In this document: piece after piece, positions 9,500 through 17,606 of the stretch
How the letters are laid out: each line of letters starts with the position of its first letter
Position numbering within the stretch: the stretch's first letter is position 1
Origin: JAPOXR01 sp965116115
Lineage (GTDB): Bacteria; Pseudomonadota; Alphaproteobacteria; Rhodobacterales; Rhodobacteraceae
Length of the DNA: 64,000 nt
Direction: 5' to 3'
Assembly (NCBI GenBank): GCA_965116115.1
Contig: OZ220486.1
Span: 1,178,001-1,242,000 of the forward strand
Translations under genes and position numbers: made by a program
The notes under the pieces: generated by a model
What the model saw: the letters and a program-made list of their open reading frames with translations, nothing else
The model's database searches: none
Told to the model about the DNA's origin: nothing

Positions 9500-9720
9500 C
9501 GTGAAGCGATCTTGCGGGTCGCTGCGCCCGCCTCGTCAGGTTCACGGACTGTCAGTCGAGACAGCGGTCCGCCGAGATCTTTTGCCGACCCGGCAGGGAC
9601 ATCTCCTCGCCCTTAACCTATTGCCGGACCCGGCCGACACCGACCTTACCGCCGTGAAGCCTGACCTGAAGAACGCGTGCGGCACCAGCGGTGTCCCGGC
9701 TTTTCAGGAGGTATCGGGCA
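9500..9720 (-). pseudogene. old remnant of the window's IS256-type transposase
   Basis: The DNA aligns, with many substitutions, to the region around 38120-38340 of IS256 copy 1 (the join between the two transposase frames). At the position where all four younger copies have TAA, this fossil has CAA. Confidence 0.7.
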
Positions 9721-9938
9721 AACGTTCTCGACCGGTCACCGCTTTTGGACTGATACGGACTGGGATGATTCCGACCGTCGCCGGGATCAGAACTTATCAG
9801 GGGGGGGGGAGGCTTTCCTTCCGGGAGCAGCCGTCAAATCGATCATCGCGTCAAGCGGCAGCATCGGCGCAGGTTTTTTCGATCAACGGCCGATCCCCGG
9901 CGAATCGCCGGATACGCGCCGCGTTTCGCTGGCCGAGG

Positions 9939-10517
9939 TCAGGCAGGCCAGCGTGCGATGATGCCGAGCAGTATGACACCCAGACCGATGGCGGCGACGA
10001 TCCAGCGTGTGTTGTCCCTCTCGCGTCTCGCCTGGTCAGCATCCCGCTCGCCGATTTTCGCCAAAAGCTCGGAGAACGCTGTTTTCTGTTCCGAGATGGC
10101 TGCCGAGATCGCGGCTTTTTGTTCCGAGATGGCCGTTTTCTGTTCCGAGATGGCTGCCGAGATCGCGGCTTTTTGTTCCGAGATGGCCGTTTTCTGTTCC
10201 GAGAACGCTGTTTTCTGTTCCGAGATGGCTGCCGAGACCGCTGTCTCCTGCTCAGAGAACGCTGTTTTCTGTTCCGAGATGGCTGTTTTCTGTTCCGAGA
10301 TGGCTGCCGAGATCGCCGCTCTATACTCTGAGATCGCCGCTCTATACTCTGAGATCGCCGTTACCTGCTTCGCTCCCCTCTCCGCCGCTTTATTCTCCAT
10401 GCGCTCGACAGCCGCTTTGAAGGTTTCGACATGCGTGTTCATCCGCTCCTCCAGCACCGCTCCCTGAATATCAAGGGCGGATATCCGTTTCTTCAACTCT
10501 TCCAATTCTGAGTCCAT
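9939..10517 (-). CDS. heptad-repeat coiled-coil protein with C-terminal membrane anchor
   Basis: This 192-residue protein starts at MDSELEELKKR (an alternative ATG four codons upstream exists at 10529). Residues about 50-150 consist of a seven-residue unit, (A/I)ISEQKTA and variants EYRAAIS, FSEQETA, forming an unbroken predicted coiled coil. A single transmembrane segment (WIVAAIGLGVILLGIIARW) ends the protein, so it is probably a tail-anchored inner-membrane filament. The layout resembles small DUF1640/CCDC90-like bacterial proteins. Two further small proteins with helix-plus-membrane-segment layout lie at 14442 and 15959. The function is unknown. Confidence 0.6.
   Translation of the reverse strand: MDSELEELKKRISALDIQGAVLEERMNTHVETFKAAVERMENKAAERGAKQVTAISEYRAAISEYRAAISAAISEQKTAISEQKTAFSEQETAVSAAISEQKTAFSEQKTAISEQKAAISAAISEQKTAISEQKAAISAAISEQKTAFSELLAKIGERDADQARRERDNTRWIVAAIGLGVILLGIIARWPA
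10080..10353. repeat. in-frame 21-bp tandem repeats inside the coiled-coil gene
   Basis: Units of 21 bp built on TTCTGTTCCGAGATGGC (plus strand) repeat about a dozen times with small variations, each encoding one heptad on the minus strand. Unit length is always a multiple of three, so copy-number change would lengthen or shorten the coiled coil without frameshift. Confidence 0.8.
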
Positions 10518-10897
10518 ATGCGAACACATAGCCCGGCCGCGGCTGGAAATCAAACAGCGTCGAACCGTCGTCGAAGAGAATTCTTCCCGTGGCGGATGGT
10601 TCCGCAGTCCGGACCGGGGTTTTCGGGGCATGGCAGGCGCCTGAGACAGCGCGGCCCTGTTCCAAGGAATGATTCCGGCCGCGCCCGACAGGTGCGGACG
10701 GGTTTTCCGGTTTCGCCGGGGATGTCCGCGCCTCGGCGGCGAAAACCGTCGCCGAACGAATGAGTGAGACCAGGCCTCATCGGCGGTAAGCCCCGGCAGT
10801 TTCACGCCATCCGCAGAGAGCCTCTGAGCGGCCTCCGCCGCGGAGATGCGGCTGCGGAGAGGACCGGCATCGCGGTGTGCGGCTTTCCGCGGTCATG

Positions 10898-11410
10898 CTG
10901 AAATATCGAGGGCTTGAACCATGCGCGATGCGTCGCTCATGTCCTGCGCGGACTTGACAGCCTGACGGAGTTTCACGGCGAGGTATGTTCGGCGGAGATG
11001 AAGAAGCCGCTCTGACAGGGCCGTGCGCGAGGTCAGCGAGGCGGCCCGCGTCGGCGCGCCGCTGCCCGCGGATGCGGCGGACCGGATCGAAAGGGGCACG
11101 ATGAGATCACTGCCGCCTGTCATGAGGTGCGGCGGCCGGGGAGCGTCTGGATGTTCACGCGGAGTCCGGCGTCGCTGGCAGCGAATGAGTAAGCCGAAAC
11201 AGACCTGCGGGTTCATCAGCCGCTCCCCGGCCGACGGGGAGAAGGGACAGCCCGTCCTTATACGCGCTCTGGACGGAGCCGGCGGATTTGAACCTTCGGC
11301 CAGCCGATTCCTAAGATAGCTCAGCTCCTGAATTCCACTCCTCCGACAGGTGGTTCAATGACCGTCGCCGCCGGATGATCTCGTTTCCGGGAACGATTGC
11401 CGAATACCTC
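10898..11410 (+). pseudogene. IS66 (TnpC-only type) 3' remnant
   Basis: This is a degraded match to bases 52548-53210 of the complete IS66 copy, covering the C-terminal catalytic part of TnpC and the downstream segment with the ACGxTTGCCG box near the IS end. Many frameshifts and deletions show that this is an old insertion. Confidence 0.75.
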
Positions 11411-11427
11411 ATAATATGAATCAAACC

Positions 11428-13140
11428 TCAGCCAGGAAAGTCGATACGCCATGCGGCCGATGCGATTTTTGCCATGGCCTCCTGACGCGCCTCGATCGTC
11501 TCCGGAGTCCACTCCGCGTATTTGCGCGCGATGTCCTGGGTCGTCTGGAAGCGGCTGTTCGCGAACACCGCCCGCTTGGTTTCGTAGTCGGTATTGCCGG
11601 CGTCGCGATTCGGGCCCGCTTCCAGCAACGCCATGTTGCCGAGGCGCGATGTGTGTGCGTCTAGGTCTCCTTCGCTGAACCGGTCCCAACCGTCTTCAGG
11701 ATTCAGCGGACAGATATGCTCCAAAGTTATCCGGCCGTCCTCAAATTCGAAGCGATTGCCCGAGGCCTGCCGCTCTAATTCGAACAGAATATAACGGACG
11801 ACCCGCTTATTTCGTGTCTGCGCAACGCCGATGGACTTCTCGCTGAAACTCAGCTGGAACCTCGTGTCATCAGGATAAACCGTTCGCAAGCTGACTACGA
11901 TCTCCGAGATTGAGGAATGATTGCCCTTCGAAATCCTCTGGGCTTCCGCATGGTAAATTCGCTCCTGCCCGCTTCCGTGAAGGCCGCCGATGACATTGTA
12001 GCGGAAGGAAATTATCACTACGGAGTGCAGCAGTCTCTCGAAGTCCGCGTCGCCCAGAGAACGCCGGGCAGCCAGCAGCAGTGGAATCGGCTGGCGGACG
12101 CTGAACATGCGAAGGGTCCGGGCATGCTGCTTCCACTTGATAGGCCAGTCAGAGCCGTCCGGTTGCGTCAGCGCCAGATAGGTATCGACATCGGCTTCGA
12201 GCTCCTGCAAGAGCGAAAACGCATCCCCCCTGGCCCGGACGCAGGCGCGGACAGTCTTGAAAAGGTCCGACAACCGGACGGTCGTTCTCCGGCTTATCCA
12301 GTGGACACGGAGGAAATCCGGAAAACTTTCTTCTCCGAGCCTTTCTACGATTTTGTTCCAGCGGTTTTCCAGCGTCTCGATCTCACGCTCATGTTCGCCT
12401 TGGCGATGCAGAAGCGAAAACAGGTAGTTTTTCAAAAGGTCGGTCGCCGAGAGCTTCACGCCCCGCGCATTCAGCGTTTCGAACACCCGGTAGGCGTTCA
12501 GTTCATCAGTGACTGTGATGACGGTAAAGAGCAGTTTGTCGCTCATCCCATCGATCAGCCGCACGACCGCCAAACCGGGGTCTTCCTCTTTCTCCAGATA
12601 CTCCCGAAAACGGCGATCGAACCATTCGAACGCCTTGCGCATATCGTGCTCCGACTTTCTGAACCCCCGTCTCGGCAAGGGCGAGACCAGAGGAACCAGA
12701 TATGTCTGGAAATAGTGGTCATTGTTCCGGTTCAGTTTCAGCTTGGGTTCTGATTCCAGCGTCACCGGATCTAAATATCCGATATAGCCCTGCCGCAGAC
12801 TTTCAAGCCTCTTGCGGGTGTTTTCGGTATCCCGCCCCTTGTCCAGCAGGATGCTCAATTGCCGTAAGGCGGCCAGCACGAGAATACTCAGGGTTGTCAG
12901 GCGTTGTTGCCCGTCAATGATGTCGAACCGCTTGCCGTCCTCCGACTGCAGGACGAGATAGCCCATATAGTGCGCCGGCTCCCCCTCCGGGCGCATGACC
13001 TCGCGAATATCGTGCCAGAGGTCGTCCCACTCCTCTTCGCCCCAGCTGTAGTCGCGCTGGAACGGCGGCACCCGGTAGAGCAGGCCGTTGCCCATCAACT
13101 GACGCCAAGTGCTGTTGCTGGTGTTGAAACTCGTAGTCAT
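11428..13140 (-). CDS. DUF262/DUF1524 protein (GmrSD-like type IV restriction family)
   Basis: This 570-residue protein begins MTTSFNTSNSTWRQL. The N-terminal DUF262 domain shows VPPFQRDYSW (24-33) and the conserved IIDGQQRLTTL (74-84), a ParB-like nucleotide-binding core. The C-terminal DUF1524 HNH-type nuclease domain shows ITLEHICPLNPEDGW, then RLGNMALLE and a KRAVFANSRF segment. GmrSD enzymes cleave glucosylated hydroxymethylcytosine phage DNA, and other DUF262 proteins also act in phage defence, so a defence role is likely but the target is not readable. It stands alone, and its 3' end abuts the IS66 remnant without visible loss, since the C terminus has family length. Confidence 0.88.
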   Translation of the reverse strand: MTTSFNTSNSTWRQLMGNGLLYRVPPFQRDYSWGEEEWDDLWHDIREVMRPEGEPAHYMGYLVLQSEDGKRFDIIDGQQRLTTLSILVLAALRQLSILLDKGRDTENTRKRLESLRQGYIGYLDPVTLESEPKLKLNRNNDHYFQTYLVPLVSPLPRRGFRKSEHDMRKAFEWFDRRFREYLEKEEDPGLAVVRLIDGMSDKLLFTVITVTDELNAYRVFETLNARGVKLSATDLLKNYLFSLLHRQGEHEREIETLENRWNKIVERLGEESFPDFLRVHWISRRTTVRLSDLFKTVRACVRARGDAFSLLQELEADVDTYLALTQPDGSDWPIKWKQHARTLRMFSVRQPIPLLLAARRSLGDADFERLLHSVVIISFRYNVIGGLHGSGQERIYHAEAQRISKGNHSSISEIVVSLRTVYPDDTRFQLSFSEKSIGVAQTRNKRVVRYILFELERQASGNRFEFEDGRITLEHICPLNPEDGWDRFSEGDLDAHTSRLGNMALLEAGPNRDAGNTDYETKRAVFANSRFQTTQDIARKYAEWTPETIEARQEAMAKIASAAWRIDFPG

Positions 13141-13559
13141 TCGCGTGCCGACTTGCCGAAAAAGCCGCTTCGATCCGCGGCGCGGAATTCGAATTACAGT
13201 AGGCCAGTATATCGTGGCAAGCTTTGTCCTATAGCCTGCCGCATAGGCGGGCGGAGATACAAGATCAAGATAGTGATCAGACGGTGGTTTGCAACCATCC
13301 CGGTTCGTATCGCTTCAGCGTCCGTGAAACCTGTCACTGCAGTTTTTACACTATAGAATCGGCCTGATTGTCTCGCAGCACAAGCCCCCGGGAGAGCAGA
13401 AACCGTGCTCAATCACATGGATAACGGGGTGATTGGACGGGACTCATGAAAGTTTAACAAGATCGCGGATAATTCCGTGCAGAATCCGTTGTTCCCCATA
13501 CTTAGCCGAGTTCCAAGCCGGGTTGGTCCCTGTTTCCGGGCAATGATCAGCAAGGTTGC
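13141..13559. other. region without a supportable gene
   Basis: About 420 bases between the DUF262 gene and the PIN fragment. Short open frames on both strands lack family features, and no regulatory structure was recognised. Confidence 0.4.
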
Positions 13560-13830
13560 ATGGCACCTCATTTTGCGGCGGCGGTCCACTGCGGCGCGCA
13601 GTATGTCGTCACCGACAATCTGGCCGACTTCCCGGCCGAGGTCCTTGAATGCTTCGATATCGAGGCAGTTGACGCCGACGGTTTTTTGTCCCGGACGTTC
13701 GATCTCTATTCCTCCGAAGCACTTGGCGTGCTGCGTACCCTTCGGGAGACATACAGCAATCCGCCTTTCACGCGGTCGGCGTTCGTTTGCGACCTGAAAG
13801 CGAAGGGACATCCCCGCTCGCTGCCCGGAC
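13560..13830 (+). pseudogene. PIN-domain (VapC-like) toxin, C-terminal fragment
   Basis: The frame reads HCGAQYVVTDNLADFPAEVLE, followed by a DADGFL...LYSSEALGVL tail with NPPFTRSAF. This is the C-terminal third of a PIN-domain ribonuclease with the conserved TDN(x)xDFP acidic motif. The N-terminal half with the first acidic residues is missing or frameshifted, and no antitoxin gene adjoins it. It is an inactive toxin remnant. Confidence 0.6.
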
Positions 13831-13950
13831 AGAGAGGTACCGGAACGAGTTCAAGGGGGAAGTGCCACGCCGCCGGTAATTCTCTTATCTCCATGGTTTT
13901 ACCCATAAATCTGGTTCACCTTCGGGTTATAGAAATGAGGAGGATCGGCA

Positions 13951-14234
13951 ATGGCAAAAAAGTGCTGTAAGCCCGAAGAGATTGTTCGTCTGCTGCGGCA
14001 GGATAAAGTATTGCACGGCCAAGGGCTGTTGATGGCGGATTCGATCCAGCGGCTCGGGATCAGCGAGTTTTTCTTCTATAAGCGGCACAAAGAGTATGCC
14101 GGTATGAACGGCGACCAGTTATGTTATGCCGTTTGAAGGATTTTGAGAAGGAGAACGAGCGGCTGCGCCGGGCGGTCTCCGACTTGACACTGGATAAGCA
14201 GATTCTCAAGGAGGCCAAACGGGAAAACTTCTGA
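13951..14234 (+). pseudogene. IS3-family OrfA remnant
   Basis: The start MAKKCCKPEEIVRLLRQ is typical of the helix-turn-helix OrfA of IS3 elements. After codon 58 a frameshift occurs, and the second frame gives the leucine-zipper part ENERLRRAVSDLTLDKQILK ending at 14234. No OrfB integrase region follows, so the element is a fossil. Confidence 0.75.
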
Positions 14235-14441
14235 GAGTCCGTTTGAGAATAGAATCGAGGCCCGGCGCGTTGCGGATTTTTCTCGCTGTAGCACCCCCAA
14301 AGCATGGTGCGACAAGTTGCGGTCGGTGTTCTTGCTATCAATCAGTTGACGCCCCCGGTCCGGGGTTTTAGGATCGGAGCATGAGTGACTCCCCTGACAA
14401 TCATGAACTCGCCAAGGAGTTCGCTTTGCTGAAGTAAGGAC

Positions 14442-14609
14442 ATGGAAATAATGCAAGCCAACCTTGAAAGCACGCTGAACGCGTTCCGTGTGGACAATGA
14501 GAAGCGTGACTTGAAAATTATCTTGGCCATCGGCGCCATCATCGGGCTGGCAACCGCAATCCTTGGATTCTTGATCCGCTTGCCGGCAGTGCCGGCGGTG
14601 ACTGGTTGA
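14442..14609 (+). CDS. 55-residue helix-plus-membrane-anchor protein (possible 3' remnant)
   Basis: The frame MEIMQANLESTLNAF continues to a charged turn (NEKRD) and a strong membrane segment (IILAIGAIIGLATAILGFLI). A TAAGGA sequence ends four bases before the ATG. A second short frame with its own GGAG site (14381-14437, MSDSPDNHELAKEFALLK) lies just upstream, so the two may be pieces of one gene split by a stop. The layout resembles the proteins at 9939 and 15959. The family is unrecognised. Confidence 0.4.
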   Translation: MEIMQANLESTLNAFRVDNEKRDLKIILAIGAIIGLATAILGFLIRLPAVPAVTG

Positions 14610-14831
14610 ATGCTGGCATTCGTTGCCGTTCGTGCATGACGATTCGGACTCTGAAGAATCCGATCGTCAGTCCTGACGATGTGCGCTTCAAAACGGGACT
14701 CCGACAGCCTTGTAATTTCGGCTGGATTATCGACAGTCGTCATGTCGTTCTGGATGTCGACCCCCGGAATGACGGCCTCGTCGTGTTCAGTCGACTTATT
14801 AAAGACTGCAGATTGAAGGAGGCATATCTTA
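14606..14831 (+). pseudogene. fragment resembling a DNA primase/polymerase (prim-pol) N terminus, cut by IS5
   Basis: The frame shows CNFGWIIDSRHVVLDVDPRND, similar to the NxGxxxG...VLDVDPRxGG core of bifunctional prim-pol proteins (PF09250) of plasmids and phages. It ends abruptly at the IS5 insertion at 14832, and no continuation was found on the far side at 15751. It is a likely relic of a phage or plasmid replication gene. Confidence 0.45.
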
Positions 14832-15662
14832 GGTAGTGGACTCAATTATCCCTTTTGCGTCATTCCGCAGCAGGCAGCGGATGACGGTCAGGATGACAGC
14901 GGCGGCGAAGTTGCGGGCTCGCTTGTCAAAGCGGGTCGCGACCCGCCGGAACTCTTTGATTCTTCCGAAGAAACGCTCAATGACATTGCGCTTCGCATAG
15001 ACAGCTTTATCCAGCGGCCGCTGCCGCCTGCGGTTCGACTTCGACGGAATGACGGCCCGGCAGCCGGCTTCCGCCGTTTGCTTGAGAACGGCCTCGGTGT
15101 CGTAAGCCTTGTCGGCGATCAGGACGCAGCCGGCTTCAAGGCCGTCAAGAAGGGGCGCCGCCTCGGCGCAGTCGGCGGCCTGCCCGGGCGACAGGCGCAT
15201 GCGGCGCAGCCCGCCCTTGCCGTCGACCATGGCATGAATCTTCGCAGGCTGTCCGCCCCGGGAACGCCCGATCTCCTGCGGCTCGCCGTCCTTGCGCGAC
15301 CCGGCGGCATGGCGGTGAGCGCGGATCGACGACGAGTCGATCATCCGGCTCCGCGGCGCCGGATCGCCGTCGTCCTTTTCGTCCGCGGCTTCTTCTTCCG
15401 CTTCTTCAAGTCGTTGAAGATCTTCAAGAATCTTCTGCCAGCGGCCCGATTTGCTCCAGCGGGTAAAACGGTTGTAACAGGTCGTGTAAGGCCCGTAACG
15501 CTCCGGCAAATCCCGCCATGGCATGCCGGTGCGCAGCACGAAAAATATACTGGCTGTTACCTTACGGTCGTCCTTGCGCGGCGGCCCGGGCAGACCTTTC
15601 GGCATCACACGCTCCATCCGCTGCCATTGCTCGTTCGTCATATCATGCCGGCTGCCGATCAT
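14829..15662 (-). CDS. IS5-family transposase
   Basis: This 277-residue DDE transposase begins MIGSRHDMTNEQWQRMERVM. The acidic triad is visible as D in MIDSSSIRAH, D in VLIADKAYD and E in NVIERFFGRIKEFR. The N-terminal part has the LRTGMPWRDLPERYG signature of DUF4096-type IS5 transposases. The frame is uninterrupted, so the copy may be active. The TAA stop lies outside the element proper: its TA comes from the duplicated target dinucleotide and its final A from the flank. Confidence 0.92.
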   Translation of the reverse strand: MIGSRHDMTNEQWQRMERVMPKGLPGPPRKDDRKVTASIFFVLRTGMPWRDLPERYGPYTTCYNRFTRWSKSGRWQKILEDLQRLEEAEEEAADEKDDGDPAPRSRMIDSSSIRAHRHAAGSRKDGEPQEIGRSRGGQPAKIHAMVDGKGGLRRMRLSPGQAADCAEAAPLLDGLEAGCVLIADKAYDTEAVLKQTAEAGCRAVIPSKSNRRRQRPLDKAVYAKRNVIERFFGRIKEFRRVATRFDKRARNFAAAVILTVIRCLLRNDAKGIIESTT

Positions 15663-15750
15663 TTCAAATCTCCTTTGAGCATTCTCACCGCTGGTCGCGC
15701 GGCACTGTGCCGCAACCAGCTCAGCATGTCAAATATTTGAGGACACAACC
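14832..15750 (-). mobile_element. complete IS5-family element
   Basis: This is a 919-bp element with imperfect terminal repeats (GGTAGTGGACTCAATTA at the left; GGTTGTGTCCTCAAATA read outward at the right) and a TA direct repeat on each side (14830-14831 and 15751-15752). It carries one intact transposase gene. Confidence 0.88.
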
Positions 15751-15950
15751 TAGTAGTCTGATACAGCGGGAATGGCAGCAATCCGTGTTTGGCGGAGACC
15801 CTGTTTCCCGACTGCTGACTTTCCGTTGAAATTGCGGCAACGGTTTCAGTCTGAATAAAGACAAAAGCTGTCGGCCGGTCATTTCAGCTGGATTCCAGTC
15901 AGGAGTCTGACGGCTGCAGCCGGCATCGCGCCGGCGGCGACTCAAGAGGC
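15751..15950. other. left end of a TA-target MITE, then unassigned DNA
   Basis: Immediately after the IS5 copy, TAGTAGTCTGATACAGC matches the outward end of the 130-bp MITE at 32081-32210 (TAGTAGTCTGACACAGC). Homology fades after about 28 bases and no second end was found. The remaining bases hold nothing recognisable. Confidence 0.5.
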
Positions 15951-15958
15951 GGGAAGCG

Positions 15959-16225
15959 ATGACGGATCAACAGGAACAGACCATCCGCAAGATTAAGGCC
16001 AAGGGTTTCAGCGCAGAGCAATCCGAAGCGATAACCGACACTGTGAGGATGGGAATCACGGGCGGAGTCGCGGCTAATGCCGATCTTATGCGACTCGAGA
16101 CAAAGTTGCTGTGGGTTTTGTTCGGTCTTTTCGTAACGGCGATGGCCGGCGTGGTCGGGTTCTTCGCGGCGAACATCATGCCTTGGATGCTTAGAATTGA
16201 ATCGCTGATAAACACCGACGGCTGA
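15959..16225 (+). CDS. small DUF1640/CCDC90-like helix and membrane-anchor protein
   Basis: This 88-residue protein begins MTDQQEQTIRKIKAKGFS and carries an amphipathic helix with the AEQSEAIT pattern typical of DUF1640-like proteins, in which residues around KGF.eeQAEAi precede a coiled coil. One transmembrane segment follows (LLWVLFGLFVTAMAGVVGFF). An AGGCGGG sequence lies upstream of the ATG. It stands alone. The membership call is moderate and the function unknown. Confidence 0.6.
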   Translation: MTDQQEQTIRKIKAKGFSAEQSEAITDTVRMGITGGVAANADLMRLETKLLWVLFGLFVTAMAGVVGFFAANIMPWMLRIESLINTDG

Positions 16226-16614
16226 ACGATCCAGTTCAGTTGCTGCTGAGTCCGAGTGGCAGTCCATTATTCACGAGCTGACGTTTCCGTTTTCATACCC
16301 GATTTGTCTTACTTCTTATGAGAAATAAGAATCAGCCGCCGCCGGTCAAAAACACTGACTTGCCCGCCATGAAACCGCATGCTTCCGACGATAGGAATAC
16401 AGCCGCGCCTATCATTCCATCAGGACGTCCGGCACGGCCCATCCAATTTTGTTTCTGGACATATCGGTTTCATCCCCTGGCGCGGGTCACGAAGGACAAG
16501 CAGACTGAGTCAATGCGCGGCAAACTCAAGAAAGCCGGACAGTATAACCGCTGCACGCTGAAACTCATCGGCTCCGCCGGACTGCTGCCGGAAAACGGGG
16601 AGATTCAAAAGCGA
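16226..16614. other. region without a supportable gene
   Basis: The only long frame (from 16318) has no family likeness. About 48 bases near 16568-16618 recur imperfectly at 49695-49745, so part of the stretch is a dispersed decayed repeat. Confidence 0.4.
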
Positions 16615-16639
16615 TAGCCCTGTCCGCGAGATCAACGAA

Positions 16640-17345
16640 GTGTCCCGCGCCGGGAAGCCGCTGTTCGCGGAAGCGGCGCGGGAGACGCAAAAAGCGCAAG
16701 GGACCGGGAAGGCCGAGCCGGCCATGCTCTTCAACGGTTCCATAACCAAGGGATGATCGGCTCGACCCGGCCTGGCGGGGACGTTCGCTCCCGCCTCCCC
16801 TTGCCGGCAGCTGCCGGCAAGGGGAACCCGCGACAGGATAGCACGGCTGCAAATGAAGCGATGCATTTCGCAGTTTAATCGGCGAGTTTCCTGCAGCTTC
16901 GCGCCGAACAACCACTGTGGATAACTCCTTATGGAATTATCCTTGGTTTGATTCATATGAGGGCCTCAGCCTCGCCCTGCGGCTGCGGGATCATCGGGAA
17001 GGCGTCCTGATGTTCACGCGCAATCCGGCGGTGCCGGCGCCGAATAAGCAGGCCGAGCGAGACCTGCGGATGTTGCAAGCGCATCAAAAAGCATAAGGCG
17101 GTTGCCAGAGCGAGCGCGGTGCCTATGGAGCTGTGTGGAGCTGCGGACGCTGATCAAGACCGCCCGTAAACAGGAACAGCCCGTCCTTGACGCACTTCAG
17201 ACTGAGTCGGCGGATCTGAACCTCCGGCCAGCCGATTCCTGAGAGAGCTCCGCTCCTGAATCCCGTGCTTCCGACAGATGTTTCAATGACCGCCGGCGGC
17301 GGATGATCCCGCCTCCGGGAACGCTTGCCGGATACTTCAGCGGGC
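16640..17345 (+). pseudogene. IS66 remnant split by a solitary IS110 left end
   Basis: The two flanks (about 16640-16700 and 16962-17345) are the TnpC C-terminal part of IS66, recognised by the RLRDHR, MFTRNPAVPAPN and AERDLRML coding blocks and the 3' end box. Between them sits a 259-bp IS110 left-end fragment. Several stops and frameshifts disable the gene. Confidence 0.75.
16701..16959 (-). mobile_element. solitary IS110 left-end fragment (259 bp)
   Basis: This is the reverse complement of the first ~245 bases of the complete IS110 copies, from CATATGAATCAAACC through the two GC-rich hairpins to GGCCTTCCCGGTCC. It has no transposase sequence. It is flanked by AG on both sides of the plus strand (CT on the element strand). 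The inner end coincides with an internal CT of the full element. Confidence 0.75.
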
Positions 17346-17606
17346 CGCATAGGTAACACGGACTTGACGTCTCGGCGGCCTGCTGTGATCATGAATCAAC
17401 CCGGCGGATCAAGATCGCCGGACAGATATTGTCATGGTTTCTCTTAAGTCATACCAACCGGTTTCCTGATGCGACGCAAGGGAAATAACAGCGGAAAAAC
17501 GGGCTGGCGGCGGTCTTGCCTGCGGTGGAAGTCCGGTTCAAAAGACCCGTGCGGGCGGAGCGGCTGAACGGGTAAACTTATAATGGATGTGAAGGGAGAT
17601 AACGCG

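Noticed and set aside
10080..10353. Possible CRISPR array
   Set aside because: The repeats are contiguous, in-frame and without unique spacers.
9958..10467. Open plus-strand frames rich in CSEMA or PRWLPRS repeats
   Set aside because: They are antisense readings of the 21-bp repeats in the coiled-coil gene; repeats of 21 bp stay open in several frames automatically.
13413..13811. 132-residue minus-strand frame
   Set aside because: It is antisense to the PIN-domain fragment, whose plus-strand reading shows conserved residues.
16318..16617. 99-residue plus-strand frame after IS5 region
   Set aside because: There is no recognisable motif, and its 3' part belongs to a dispersed decayed repeat also found near 49700.
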